From Janthinobacterium violaceinigrum (GTDB taxonomy: Bacteria > Pseudomonadota > Gammaproteobacteria > Burkholderiales > Burkholderiaceae_D): a DNA stretch of 64,000 bases. Location of the stretch: assembly GCF_009208555.1 (NCBI RefSeq), contig NZ_WFLI01000026.1:25355-89354 (forward strand), read 5' to 3'. This document shows, one piece after another, positions 1 through 7,522 of the stretch. Both the position numbers and the translations under genes were made by a program. Position 1 is the first letter of the stretch; every line of letters begins with the position of its first letter. Under the pieces are notes generated by a model. That model was given only the letters and a program-made list of their open reading frames with translations, did not search any database and had not been told where the DNA came from.

Positions 1-798
1 GGCATCGCCTTCTTTGAAGCGGCCATGCAGGCGGGCGTGGAGCGCCGCCTGACCCTGGAACGGGCGCTGGCGCGCGCCCTCGACACGGGCGAATTGCGCA
101 TGCACGTGCAGCCACAGGTCGACCGCCACGGCCGGGTGTCGGGCGCCGAAATGCTGATGCGCTGGCCGCAGGCAGACGGCACGCAGATCGCACCGGGCGT
201 GTTCATTCCCATCGCCGAGGAATCGGGGCTGATCGTCAGGCTGGGCCACTGGGCCCTGCGCGAAGCGTGCCGCGCCGCCAGCCTGCTGGCGCAGGCGGGC
301 TCGCCCGTCGCCGTCTCGGCCAACGTCAGCCCGGCCCAGTTCCGCCAGCCCGATTTCGCCGCCCGCGTGCAAGCGGCGCTGGCCGAGTACGGCACGCCGG
401 CCGGCGCCCTGATCCTGGAACTGACGGAAGGCTTGCTGATCGACCAGCGCGACGCCTCGCTGGCGCGCATGCGCGACCTGGCGGCCCTGGGCATCCGCTT
501 TTCCATCGACGATTTCGGCACCGGCTATTCCAGCCTCGCCTACCTGACCTCAATGCCGCTGTACGAACTGAAGATCGACAAGCGCTTCATCGACGACACG
601 CCGCGCGACACGGCCATCGTGCAAGCAATACTGGCCATGGCGCGCCACCTGGGCTTGCGCGTGGTGGCCGAAGGCGTGGAAACGCAGGAGCAGGCCGACT
701 TCCTGATCGCCCACGATTGCGACGGCTTGCAGGGCTATCTGTATGCGCGGCCCATGCCCCTGCCCGACTTCATGGCCTGGCTGGCCGGCCGGCATTAG
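1..798 (+). CDS. EAL-domain cyclic-di-GMP phosphodiesterase, C-terminal part (truncated by window edge)
   Basis: The reading frame is open from base 1, so the gene begins upstream and only the EAL domain is visible. EAL domains hydrolyse c-di-GMP to pGpG. The signature is a variant, GAEMLMRW (EML instead of EAL), but the metal-binding glutamate is kept. The other expected residues are present: the Asn in SANVSP, the Glu in ILELTEG, the DDFGTGYSSL loop, the Lys in LKIDKRFI, AEGVET, and QGY near the end. It is therefore probably an active phosphodiesterase. An N-terminal GGDEF, PAS or membrane module is likely but lies outside the window. Confidence 0.9.
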   Translation, partial: GIAFFEAAMQAGVERRLTLERALARALDTGELRMHVQPQVDRHGRVSGAEMLMRWPQADGTQIAPGVFIPIAEESGLIVRLGHWALREACRAASLLAQAGSPVAVSANVSPAQFRQPDFAARVQAALAEYGTPAGALILELTEGLLIDQRDASLARMRDLAALGIRFSIDDFGTGYSSLAYLTSMPLYELKIDKRFIDDTPRDTAIVQAILAMARHLGLRVVAEGVETQEQADFLIAHDCDGLQGYLYARPMPLPDFMAWLAGRH

Positions 799-889
799 CT
801 TTACGGCATTTCCCCCACGAAACTCCTCCGCTAGAATACCGGCCTTGTCGCCCTGCACCTTCACCGCCTTTCCTGTAAAGTGATCTCCG

Positions 890-3292
890 ATGCGTCTGGT
901 TCTTCCCCTGTTGGCCCGTCCCCTTCTGCTCACCCTGTTGGCCGCCGCCCTGCCCGCCGCCCATGCGGCCCCTTCCACCACCGCGCCCACGCCCATCACC
1001 CTGGACCAGGCCATGGCCGATCCCGACTGGATCGGCACGCCCGTCGAAGCGGCATGGTGGGGCTGGAATGGCCAGCTGTATTACAAGCAGAAGCGCCTCG
1101 GTTCGCCCCTGCGCGACACGTTCCAGGTCGCCGGCGCGAACGCCAGACTCAATAGCGGCAAGAAAATCGACGACGCGCAACTGGCCAACCTCGATGGCCA
1201 GCAAATGGTCGTCAACCGGACCGGCACGCGCGCCATCCTGCTGCGCAACGGCGACTTGTTCGAGCGCGACCTGAAAAGCGGCGCCCTGACGCAGATCACG
1301 CGCGGCGTCTCCGCCATCAGCGACCCGCAATACTCGAGCGACGGCGGCGCCGTGCAATACCGCAGCGGCACCGACTGGTTCAGCTGGAACCGGCTTGACC
1401 GCCTGAGCGCCCCCGTCGCCCTGCTGCGCGCGGCCAAGGACCCGGACGCCAAGCCGGAAGCGGATGCCCTGCGCGAACTGCAACTGCGCCTGATCGTCAA
1501 CCTGGCGCGCCAGAAGGAAGACCGCGACACGAGCCGCGAGCGCCGCCACGAAGAGCGCCGCCTGGACAGCACGCGCGCGCCGGAGCCGATCTACCTGGGC
1601 GAGAAAGTCACCATTTCCGGCAGCGCCCTGTCGCCGGACGGCCGCTGGCTGCTGTTCGTCACGCAAGACAAGGCAGCCGAGAAGGGCAAGCTGGGCAAGC
1701 TGGCCCGCTACATCACGGAAACGGGCTACCCGGAAGCGGACGACGAGCGCACGCGCGTGGGCCGCAACATGCCCATCGCGCAAAGCCTGAAGCTGGCCGA
1801 CCTGCGCACGGGCCAGGTGCGCGAGATCGCTGTCGACAATCTGCCCGGCATCGCCACCGACCCGCTGGCCTCGCTGCGTGCCGAACAGAAGCTGCCGCCG
1901 CTGAAAGGCAACCGTCCCGTGCGCGTCGACGCCCAGCGCGACGGCATCGCCTGGACCGACGACGGTTCCAAGGTGGCCGTGCGCATCCGCGCCATCGACA
2001 ACAAGGACCGCTGGATCGCCAATGTCGACCTGGCCAATGGCGCCCTCGTGCCCGTGCACCGCGTCAGCGACACGGCCTGGGTCAACCGCCGCGCCGACGA
2101 ATTCGGCTGGCTGCCCGACAACGCCACCCTGTGGTATCTGTCCGAGGAAAGCGGCTACGCCCACCTGTACGCGAAGACGGGCGCGGCCCCCGCGCGCGCT
2201 TTGACCAGCGGCAAGTGGGAAGTGAGCAATGTGGAATGGAGCCGCGACGGCAAGCATGCTTACTTCATGTGCAACCCGCAGGCGCCGGGCACGTATGAAG
2301 TGTGCGCCAGCACGGCCAAGGACGGCGGCGCGCGCGAAATCACGCAGCTGAAAGGCGTGGAAAACTTCGGCCTGTCGCCCGACGGCGGCAAGCTGCTGCT
2401 GCGCTATTCGACCAGCTATATGCCGGCCCAGCTGGCCACGGTGGCCGTCTCGGGCGGCAAGGCCAATCTCCTCACCGATACGCGCAGCGAAGCCTTCAAG
2501 GCCCGCAACTGGGTCATGCCGGAACTGGTGCAAGTGCCGTCCACGCATGGCGCGGCGCCCATCTGGGCCAAGCTGTACCGTCCAGCCCAGCTGGAAGCAG
2601 GCAAGAAATATCCCATCGTCATGTTCGCCCACGGCGCCGGCTACCTGCAGAACGTGACCGAACGCTACCCCGTGTATTTCCGCGAGCAGATGTTCCACAA
2701 CCTGCTGGTGGAGCAAGGCTACATCGTGCTCGACGTCGACTACCGCGCCTCGCTCGGGTACGGCAGCGCCTGGCGCACGGCCATCTACCGCCAGATGGGC
2801 CACCCGGAACTGGAAGATTTCATCGACGGCGCCAATTGGCTGGCACAGCAGCACCAGGGCGACATCCAGAACGTGGGCATCTATGGCGGCAGCTACGGCG
2901 GCTTCATGAGCCTGATGGCCCTGATGCGCGCGCCGGACGTCTTCAAGTCGGGCGCCGCGCTGCGTCCCGTGACGGACTGGACGACGTATAACCACGAGTA
3001 CACGGCCAACATCCTGAACACGCCGGACGTCGATCCGCAAGCGTATCGAGTCTCGTCGCCGATCGAATACGCGGACAAGCTGACGGGCAACCTGCTGATC
3101 GCCCACGGCATGATCGACGACAACGTGTTTTACCAGGATTCCGTGCGCCTGTCGCAGCGCCTGATCGAGCTGAAAAAGGATAACTGGGAAATGGCCAGCT
3201 ATCCGATGGAGCGCCACGGCTTCGTGCAGCCGGAAGCGTGGTATGACGAGTACCGGCGGATTTACCAATTATTCCAGCGCACGCTGAAGTAA
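890..3292 (+). CDS. S9 family (prolyl oligopeptidase/DPP-IV-like) serine peptidase, exported
   Basis: An 800-residue protein with a Sec signal peptide of about 27 residues (MRLVLPLL...AAHA). A beta-propeller-like N-terminal part covers roughly residues 30-560 and an alpha/beta-hydrolase catalytic domain follows. The nucleophile lies in GGSYGGF (Ser668). The acid is in MIDDN (Asp743, by analogy with DPP-IV) and the histidine in ERHGF (His776). Family members cleave short peptides in the periplasm, often after proline or alanine. The gene stands alone, 91 bases after the EAL gene, with a TAGAAT -10-like box at 832-837. It ends at an inverted repeat shared with the convergent peroxidase gene. 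Exact specificity cannot be read from the sequence. Confidence 0.9.
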   Translation: MRLVLPLLARPLLLTLLAAALPAAHAAPSTTAPTPITLDQAMADPDWIGTPVEAAWWGWNGQLYYKQKRLGSPLRDTFQVAGANARLNSGKKIDDAQLANLDGQQMVVNRTGTRAILLRNGDLFERDLKSGALTQITRGVSAISDPQYSSDGGAVQYRSGTDWFSWNRLDRLSAPVALLRAAKDPDAKPEADALRELQLRLIVNLARQKEDRDTSRERRHEERRLDSTRAPEPIYLGEKVTISGSALSPDGRWLLFVTQDKAAEKGKLGKLARYITETGYPEADDERTRVGRNMPIAQSLKLADLRTGQVREIAVDNLPGIATDPLASLRAEQKLPPLKGNRPVRVDAQRDGIAWTDDGSKVAVRIRAIDNKDRWIANVDLANGALVPVHRVSDTAWVNRRADEFGWLPDNATLWYLSEESGYAHLYAKTGAAPARALTSGKWEVSNVEWSRDGKHAYFMCNPQAPGTYEVCASTAKDGGAREITQLKGVENFGLSPDGGKLLLRYSTSYMPAQLATVAVSGGKANLLTDTRSEAFKARNWVMPELVQVPSTHGAAPIWAKLYRPAQLEAGKKYPIVMFAHGAGYLQNVTERYPVYFREQMFHNLLVEQGYIVLDVDYRASLGYGSAWRTAIYRQMGHPELEDFIDGANWLAQQHQGDIQNVGIYGGSYGGFMSLMALMRAPDVFKSGAALRPVTDWTTYNHEYTANILNTPDVDPQAYRVSSPIEYADKLTGNLLIAHGMIDDNVFYQDSVRLSQRLIELKKDNWEMASYPMERHGFVQPEAWYDEYRRIYQLFQRTLK

Positions 3293-3296
3293 AAAC

Positions 3297-3362
3297 TGGG
3301 GTCAGACCCCCGCCTGCGCTAGCGTCAAGCTTTGCGTTAACTGTGTTGGGGGTCTGACCCCA
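3297..3362. repeat. GGGGTCAGACCC inverted repeat between convergent genes (copy 1)
   Basis: Two perfect 15-base arms, TGGGGTCAGACCCCC at 3297-3311 and its complement at 3348-3362, are separated by 36 bases. The element fills the gap between the S9 peptidase and the cytochrome c peroxidase, which converge. Related hairpins lie at 18471-18501 and 59132-59162. A bidirectional terminator or a dispersed palindromic repeat are both possible; there is no T-run. Confidence 0.8.
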
Positions 3363-3382
3363 AACAACCGCCAGGCAATCAC

Positions 3383-4378
3383 TCAGTCAAACGGCAGGGG
3401 CCGCGGCGTCGAATCCGACGATGGCGGCAGGACCGGCAGCACGATGTGCGGCTGCTTGCCCGTCAAGGTCTTCAGGAAGGCCACCAGCTTGGCGTTCTCG
3501 TCCGGCGTAAAGGTGCGGCCCAGCTGCAGCCGGCCCATCACGTCGACGGCTTGCGTCAGGGTGGCCGCCTCGCCATCGTGGAAGTAGGGATACGTCAATT
3601 CCACGTTGCGCAGGGTGGGTACCTTGAAGTTGAAACGGTCCCCATCCTTGCCCGTCACGGCCGAACGTCCCTCCGCCGTCATCGCCGTCTTGTACGGCTC
3701 GACGACACCCATTTTCTGGAAGGTGTTGCCGCCCACGGCGGGGCCGTTGTGACAGGCGATGCAGCCGCTCGATTTAAATAACTGGTAGCCGGCCAGCTCG
3801 TCTTTCGTCAGCGCGCTTTTCTTGCCCGACAGCCATTGGTCAAAGCGGGAGCCGGGCGTCACCAACACTTCCTCGAAGGCGGCGATGGCGCGCGTGACTT
3901 GCTCGATGGTCAGCTTGTCCTGGCCAAACACCTGTCTGAATTCCGCGCGGTAGGCGGGAATCGAGGCCAGCACGTCGATGGCCAGCTCGTGCGTGAACGC
4001 CATTTCGCCGGGATTGGCGATGGGGCCGCCCGCCTGCTCCTGCAAGTCCTTGGCGCGGCCATCCCAGAATTGCGCCACGTTCATGCTGGAATTGAGCACC
4101 GTGGGCGAATTGATAGGGCCGCGCTGCCAGTTGTGGCCGATCGAGGTCTTGATGTTATCGGTGCCGCCCATGCTCAGGTTATGGCAGCTATTGCAGGAAA
4201 TAAAGCCGGAACGCGACAGGCGCGGGTCGAAAAACAGTTTTTTGCCCAGCTCGACCATCGCCGGATTGGCCACCTTGGCGGCCGTGATCGGCTGGATCGG
4301 TTCCCTTTCGGCGGCGTGCAGCACGTTGCCGAAAGTCAGGCTGGCGAGGAAGAGGAAGGGGGATAAGGTGCGGCGCAT
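3383..4378 (-). CDS. Di-haem cytochrome c peroxidase (CCP/MauG family), periplasmic
   Basis: A 331-residue protein with a signal peptide ending near HAAE (residues 20-24). It carries two c-type haem sites: SCNSCH (Cys62, Cys65, His66) and GCIACH (Cys206, Cys209, His210). This spacing and length are typical of bacterial di-haem peroxidases, which reduce hydrogen peroxide in the periplasm with electrons from small cytochromes c. The gene is monocistronic and convergent with the S9 peptidase. An FNR/ANR-like box lies about 100 bases upstream, consistent with induction at low oxygen as known for several ccp genes. MauG-like oxidative maturation is a less likely alternative because no partner amine dehydrogenase is nearby. 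Confidence 0.93.
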   Translation of the reverse strand: MRRTLSPFLFLASLTFGNVLHAAEREPIQPITAAKVANPAMVELGKKLFFDPRLSRSGFISCNSCHNLSMGGTDNIKTSIGHNWQRGPINSPTVLNSSMNVAQFWDGRAKDLQEQAGGPIANPGEMAFTHELAIDVLASIPAYRAEFRQVFGQDKLTIEQVTRAIAAFEEVLVTPGSRFDQWLSGKKSALTKDELAGYQLFKSSGCIACHNGPAVGGNTFQKMGVVEPYKTAMTAEGRSAVTGKDGDRFNFKVPTLRNVELTYPYFHDGEAATLTQAVDVMGRLQLGRTFTPDENAKLVAFLKTLTGKQPHIVLPVLPPSSDSTPRPLPFD

Positions 4379-4476
4379 GGTCTAACTCCTGGAAACATTC
4401 CCGAATCGGCGGCACGCGCCGGCGGGGGAATGCAGCACGCCGGCCCGGTTGCCACCCGTACATCGCAGATTGGATG

Positions 4477-4490
4477 TTGATTTATATTAA
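4477..4490. promoter_or_regulatory. FNR/ANR-like box upstream of cytochrome c peroxidase
   Basis: TTGAT-TTAT-ATTAA matches 9 of 10 fixed positions of the FNR consensus TTGAT-N4-ATCAA. It lies in the divergent region between the peroxidase and the small lipoprotein gene, in an AT-rich patch about 100 bases from the peroxidase start. Assignment is by motif only. Confidence 0.45.
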
Positions 4491-4586
4491 CTTTGACGAG
4501 TTGATAATGAAAATGACCGGGATCAAGGATAGGCCAACCGACGAATCGTGCTTGCCATTTGGGCAAGCGTGGCACATGATGAGGGC

Positions 4587-5024
4587 ATGCACACGCCAAC
4601 CTCCCCCACCCTGTTACCGCTGCTGCGCGCCGCCTGCGCCGCCATCGTGCTACTGGCCACCAGTGCCTGCGGCAGCCCTCCCGCACAAGATGCGGCGCCC
4701 GCCCCCGGCAATGCCGGCTTGCTGGCGCAAATCCAGGCGGAAGCGGGCAACGCTGCCTGCGATTCCACCCAGCAATGCCAGACCATCGCCATCGGCGCCA
4801 AGGCCTGCGGCGGGCCCGAGCGCTACCTGGCCTGGTCCAGCAAGGAAAATGACGGCAAGAAACTCAAGGCCTTGGTCCAGGCGCACGCCGAGGCGAGCCG
4901 CAAGCAGCAGCAAGCGGATGGCATGATGTCCACCTGCTCCATCGTCACGGACCCGGGCGCCACGTGCCAGGCGGGACGCTGCGTGCTGCAAAAGAGCGGC
5001 CTGGGCGGCAGCTCGGCCATGTAA
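4587..5024 (+). CDS. Small putative lipoprotein of unknown function
   Basis: Starting at the ATG at 4587 gives 145 residues with a lipoprotein signal, LLATSAC, the Cys being the probable acylated residue. A start 39 bases upstream would give a poor signal peptide, so the shorter form is preferred. The mature part is alanine- and glutamine-rich and has several further cysteines (NAACDSTQQC, KACGG, STCSIV, ATCQAGRC) that could form disulphides in the periplasm. I recognise no domain. It ends at a hairpin shared with the convergent gene. It is divergent from the cytochrome c peroxidase, but no functional link is evident. Confidence 0.7.
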   Translation: MHTPTSPTLLPLLRAACAAIVLLATSACGSPPAQDAAPAPGNAGLLAQIQAEAGNAACDSTQQCQTIAIGAKACGGPERYLAWSSKENDGKKLKALVQAHAEASRKQQQADGMMSTCSIVTDPGATCQAGRCVLQKSGLGGSSAM

Positions 5025-5027
5025 AAA

Positions 5028-5048
5028 AAGCCGCTGGTTCAGCGGCTT
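5028..5048. terminator. Bidirectional terminator hairpin
   Basis: GCCGCTG-GTT-CAGCGGC is preceded by a run of A on the + strand, which becomes a T-run for the minus-strand gene. It sits between two convergent genes and starts four bases after the lipoprotein stop codon. Confidence 0.75.
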
Positions 5049-5070
5049 GTGAGGTGCTGTAACGGTTCAG

Positions 5071-5841
5071 TCAAGACTGCAATTGCAAGGTCTTCACGAT
5101 CTTGCTTTCCACTTTCTCGCCCGCGCCCGAAGTGGTGTTCCGGCTCTCCTTGCGCAACAACAATAAACGGTCGCCTTGCACGCCATATTGGCGCGTCTCG
5201 TCCGTCTTTTGCGTAAAGCTGACGACGACAAAGGCGCGCCCGCTGACGTCGATATGGAACTGGCTGGCCAGCGGCGTGCCGTCGGCGGCGATCCACACCT
5301 CGATGCCGCCGTCGAACTTCTTCACATATTTGCGGTCCTTTTCCGGCACCTTGTCGAGCGACAAGGTGAAGCTGAGCAGGCGCGCCGGCTTGCCCTTGTA
5401 GCTGTCGGCCTTCTCGCTGCTGAACACGGCTTCATCGATTTCGCGCGACAGGGCGCCCGCCGCCGACACCATGGCCCGCAACTCCGTCGCCTTCATTTCT
5501 CCCAGCGCAAAGCCGATTGGCGTCTTGACCTTCGGGTCTTTCACCTTGGCGCGCTGCTCGGCTTCCACTTTTGCCAGCAAATCCTTGCCGTAGAGCACTT
5601 GCAAACCCGCCGGCCCGCTCTCGACAGCCACCGTGGCCTGGCCGCTATCCTCTTCCGCCTCCTTGCCCTCGCCCTCCTTGCGCCAGCTTTTCGATTCCAC
5701 CTGGGCCTTGACGGGCGAGAGTCCCTGCAAGCGCGCCAGCGCCGCATTCAAATCGGCCAGGCCATCGGCCCGCGCCGTTCCGCACACCATACTGAACAAG
5801 CCGGCCACCGCCAGCCACTGCACGCCATCACGTCCTTGCAT
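5071..5841 (-). CDS. Exported protein of unknown function
   Basis: Starting at the ATG at 5841, with GGGGA about eight bases upstream, gives 256 residues and a clear signal peptide (...LFSMVCGTARADG). Longer in-frame starts run back through the tRNA gene and are implausible. The mature protein begins with a short helical stretch (LADLNAALARLQGL), then a lysine/glutamate-rich low-complexity segment, then an extended region of alternating hydrophobic residues ending in KTLQLQS. It resembles periplasmic beta-rich proteins of the LolA or lipoprotein-sorting type in texture, but no family is assigned. It is monocistronic; tRNA-Phe lies divergently upstream. Confidence 0.7.
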   Translation of the reverse strand: MQGRDGVQWLAVAGLFSMVCGTARADGLADLNAALARLQGLSPVKAQVESKSWRKEGEGKEAEEDSGQATVAVESGPAGLQVLYGKDLLAKVEAEQRAKVKDPKVKTPIGFALGEMKATELRAMVSAAGALSREIDEAVFSSEKADSYKGKPARLLSFTLSLDKVPEKDRKYVKKFDGGIEVWIAADGTPLASQFHIDVSGRAFVVVSFTQKTDETRQYGVQGDRLLLLRKESRNTTSGAGEKVESKIVKTLQLQS

Positions 5842-5942
5842 CGCCGTATCCCCATGTCGCATATGGATGCCAAAACACCATGTTTTGGCCATCTGTTGCA
5901 TTTGAACACAGCTTCCTCTGGTCAGGTGGAATCTCTTTCTGC

Positions 5943-5948
5943 TATAAT
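5943..5948 (+). promoter_or_regulatory. -10 box of the tRNA-Phe promoter
   Basis: A perfect TATAAT lies 10 bases before the tRNA, followed by a GC-rich discriminator (TCGCCGCC), as in stringently controlled stable-RNA promoters. A good -35 hexamer at standard spacing is not obvious. Confidence 0.7.
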
Positions 5949-5958
5949 TCGCCGCCTT

Positions 5959-6034
5959 GGCCTGGTAGCTCAGTCGGTAGAGCAGAGGATTGAAAATCCT
6001 TGTGTCGGTGGTTCGATTCCGCCCCGGGCCACCA
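5959..6034 (+). tRNA. tRNA-Phe (anticodon GAA)
   Basis: A 76-base cloverleaf. The acceptor stem GGCCTGG pairs with CCGGGCC (one G-U). The D arm is GCTCAGTCGGTAGAGC. The anticodon stem GAGGA/TCCTT encloses the loop TTGAAAA with anticodon GAA at 5992-5994. The T arm is GGTGG-TTCGATT-CCGCC, and the 3' CCA is encoded. It is a single gene with its own TATAAT box and terminator. Confidence 0.98.
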
Positions 6035-6047
6035 AGAATTAAAAAAA

Positions 6048-6074
6048 ACGCCACCTTCGGGTGGCGTTTTTTTT
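6048..6074 (+). terminator. Rho-independent terminator of tRNA-Phe
   Basis: The stem CGCCACC-TTCG-GGTGGCG with a UUCG tetraloop is followed by eight T. A run of A precedes it, so it could act in both directions. It starts 14 bases after the tRNA CCA end. Confidence 0.92.
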
Positions 6075-6167
6075 GTCCGGCACCGCCGCAACACCCTACG
6101 CGCGACTTTTTTCTGCCGCCGCTGAATCCCTTGTGCGAAAATGCCCCATCCCCCCTGGATGGTGCGC

Positions 6168-7310
6168 ATGATGACAAAACTCGCCGCAATCATAACTGGA
6201 ATGACACTGCTGCTGGCTGCTTGCAAGCCCGCAGCCACGGCACCTGCGCATGATATTCCTGCGGCAATGAGCGAGACCGCGACCACCCTGCTGCAGTCGA
6301 AACTGCTGCACGCGACTTCGATTGCCGTCGTTTACCGGGGCCAGGAATTCATTCTGCATCAAGGCGAGCTGGAGACCGGCAAAGCCAATCCGCCGAACGA
6401 TGCGACGCTGTATGAAATCGGCTCAGTCAGCAAGACTTTTGCGGGCCTGCTGCTGGCGAACGCCGTGCTCGACGGGAAGGCGTCGCTCGACGATCCCATA
6501 CAAAAGTACCTGCCGGCCGCCTACCCGAACCTGCAGTCGCAGGGGCAGCCCGTGCGCTTGCGCCACTTGATCACGCACACGAGCAATATGCCGGGCATGC
6601 TGCCACTGCAGGTGAACACCGTATTGAAGGATTTCACGGCGCACGCCACGCCGGCAAAGCTCAATGCCGCCTACGCCGGCTACGGACAACGGCAATTCTG
6701 GCAGGACTTGCACACAGTCAGCCTCAACGGTCCGCTGGGCAAGGACTACGCATATTCAAGCGCCGGTACCGAACTCGTTGCGCACGTTCTCGAAACCATC
6801 TACGGCATGCCCTATGAAGTCCTGCTCACGCAATTGCTCGCGCGCGAAGCCGGCATGCACGATACCAGGCTGAGCCTCGCAGCCAAGGATAGCGGCCGGC
6901 TGGCGCCCGGCTACCACAGCGACAATCCCGTCATCACGACACCGATGCCGCAACTGCCCTGGGGGGCGGCCGGCAACCTGAAGTCGACCATGCCGGACAT
7001 GGCGAAATACCTGCGCCTGCAATTGAGCGCCCATCCCGCGGTCGCCGAATCGCACAAGCCGCTGGTACGCTTTCAGGACGACTTCAGCATAGGTTACTTC
7101 TGGAACATCGGCACGAACCGCCAGCTGGGCACGCATTATGTACACCATGGCGGCGTGCCGCGTGCGCAAGGCTACGCCTATATCGTTCCCCAATATCAGC
7201 TCGGGGTCTACATCATCACCAACCAGAGCGGCGACGCTACCGCCGGCGCCATGGAAAGCGCGCTCGCGCCTATTTTCGATACCGTGGCCTCCATGGAAAG
7301 CGCGCAGTAA
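6168..7310 (+). CDS. Serine hydrolase of the beta-lactamase (class C)/D-Ala-D-Ala carboxypeptidase family, lipoprotein
   Basis: From the ATG at 6168 the product has 380 residues with a lipobox (LLLAAC, Cys19), so it is probably anchored in the envelope. The three active-site motifs of the family are visible: SVSK (Ser86/Lys89), YSS (Tyr196) in place of YxN, and HHGG (His326-Gly329) in place of KTG. Class C-like proteins with HxG instead of KTG are often esterases or peptidases rather than true beta-lactamases, so resistance should not be assumed. An upstream ATG at 6141 is possible. The gene stands alone between the tRNA terminator and its own terminator. Confidence 0.85.
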   Translation: MMTKLAAIITGMTLLLAACKPAATAPAHDIPAAMSETATTLLQSKLLHATSIAVVYRGQEFILHQGELETGKANPPNDATLYEIGSVSKTFAGLLLANAVLDGKASLDDPIQKYLPAAYPNLQSQGQPVRLRHLITHTSNMPGMLPLQVNTVLKDFTAHATPAKLNAAYAGYGQRQFWQDLHTVSLNGPLGKDYAYSSAGTELVAHVLETIYGMPYEVLLTQLLAREAGMHDTRLSLAAKDSGRLAPGYHSDNPVITTPMPQLPWGAAGNLKSTMPDMAKYLRLQLSAHPAVAESHKPLVRFQDDFSIGYFWNIGTNRQLGTHYVHHGGVPRAQGYAYIVPQYQLGVYIITNQSGDATAGAMESALAPIFDTVASMESAQ

Positions 7311-7389
7311 GCCGGTCCTTGTTGGACAAGTCCTTGCGCCGGCAGTTCAATTGCGCCCCGGGCCAGCAAGCATTCGGCAAGCCATGAAA

Positions 7390-7418
7390 AAAAAAGCCAA
7401 CCTTGGCCTGGCTTTTTT
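7390..7418 (+). terminator. Terminator after the serine hydrolase
   Basis: AAAAAAGCCA and TGGCTTTTTT form a 10-bp stem around a nine-base loop, ending in a T-run about 80 bases after the hydrolase stop codon. Confidence 0.8.
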
Positions 7419-7522
7419 CCTCGGTACTGTCACGCTGGCGGGCTTCGTCCGTATGCGCTGTACCGCACAGTAACGTTCGCCAGATCGGCCTACCCTGTAG
7501 CTATTAAACAGGGAGATATCGC

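Noticed and set aside
770..3268. 832-codon open frame on the minus strand across the S9 peptidase
   Set aside because: Antisense shadow of a gene with an intact catalytic triad; no domain and typical GC-rich composition.
5990..6253. 87-codon frame beginning inside tRNA-Phe
   Set aside because: It overlaps the tRNA and its terminator; not a gene.
6168..7310. True AmpC beta-lactamase
   Set aside because: It has HHGG in place of KTG and YSS in place of YxN, and it is a lipoprotein, so only a general class C-like serine hydrolase can be supported.
7384..7473. Short peptide beginning MKKKANLGLAFFLG
   Set aside because: Its first half is the terminator hairpin with A and T tracts; no ribosome-binding site.
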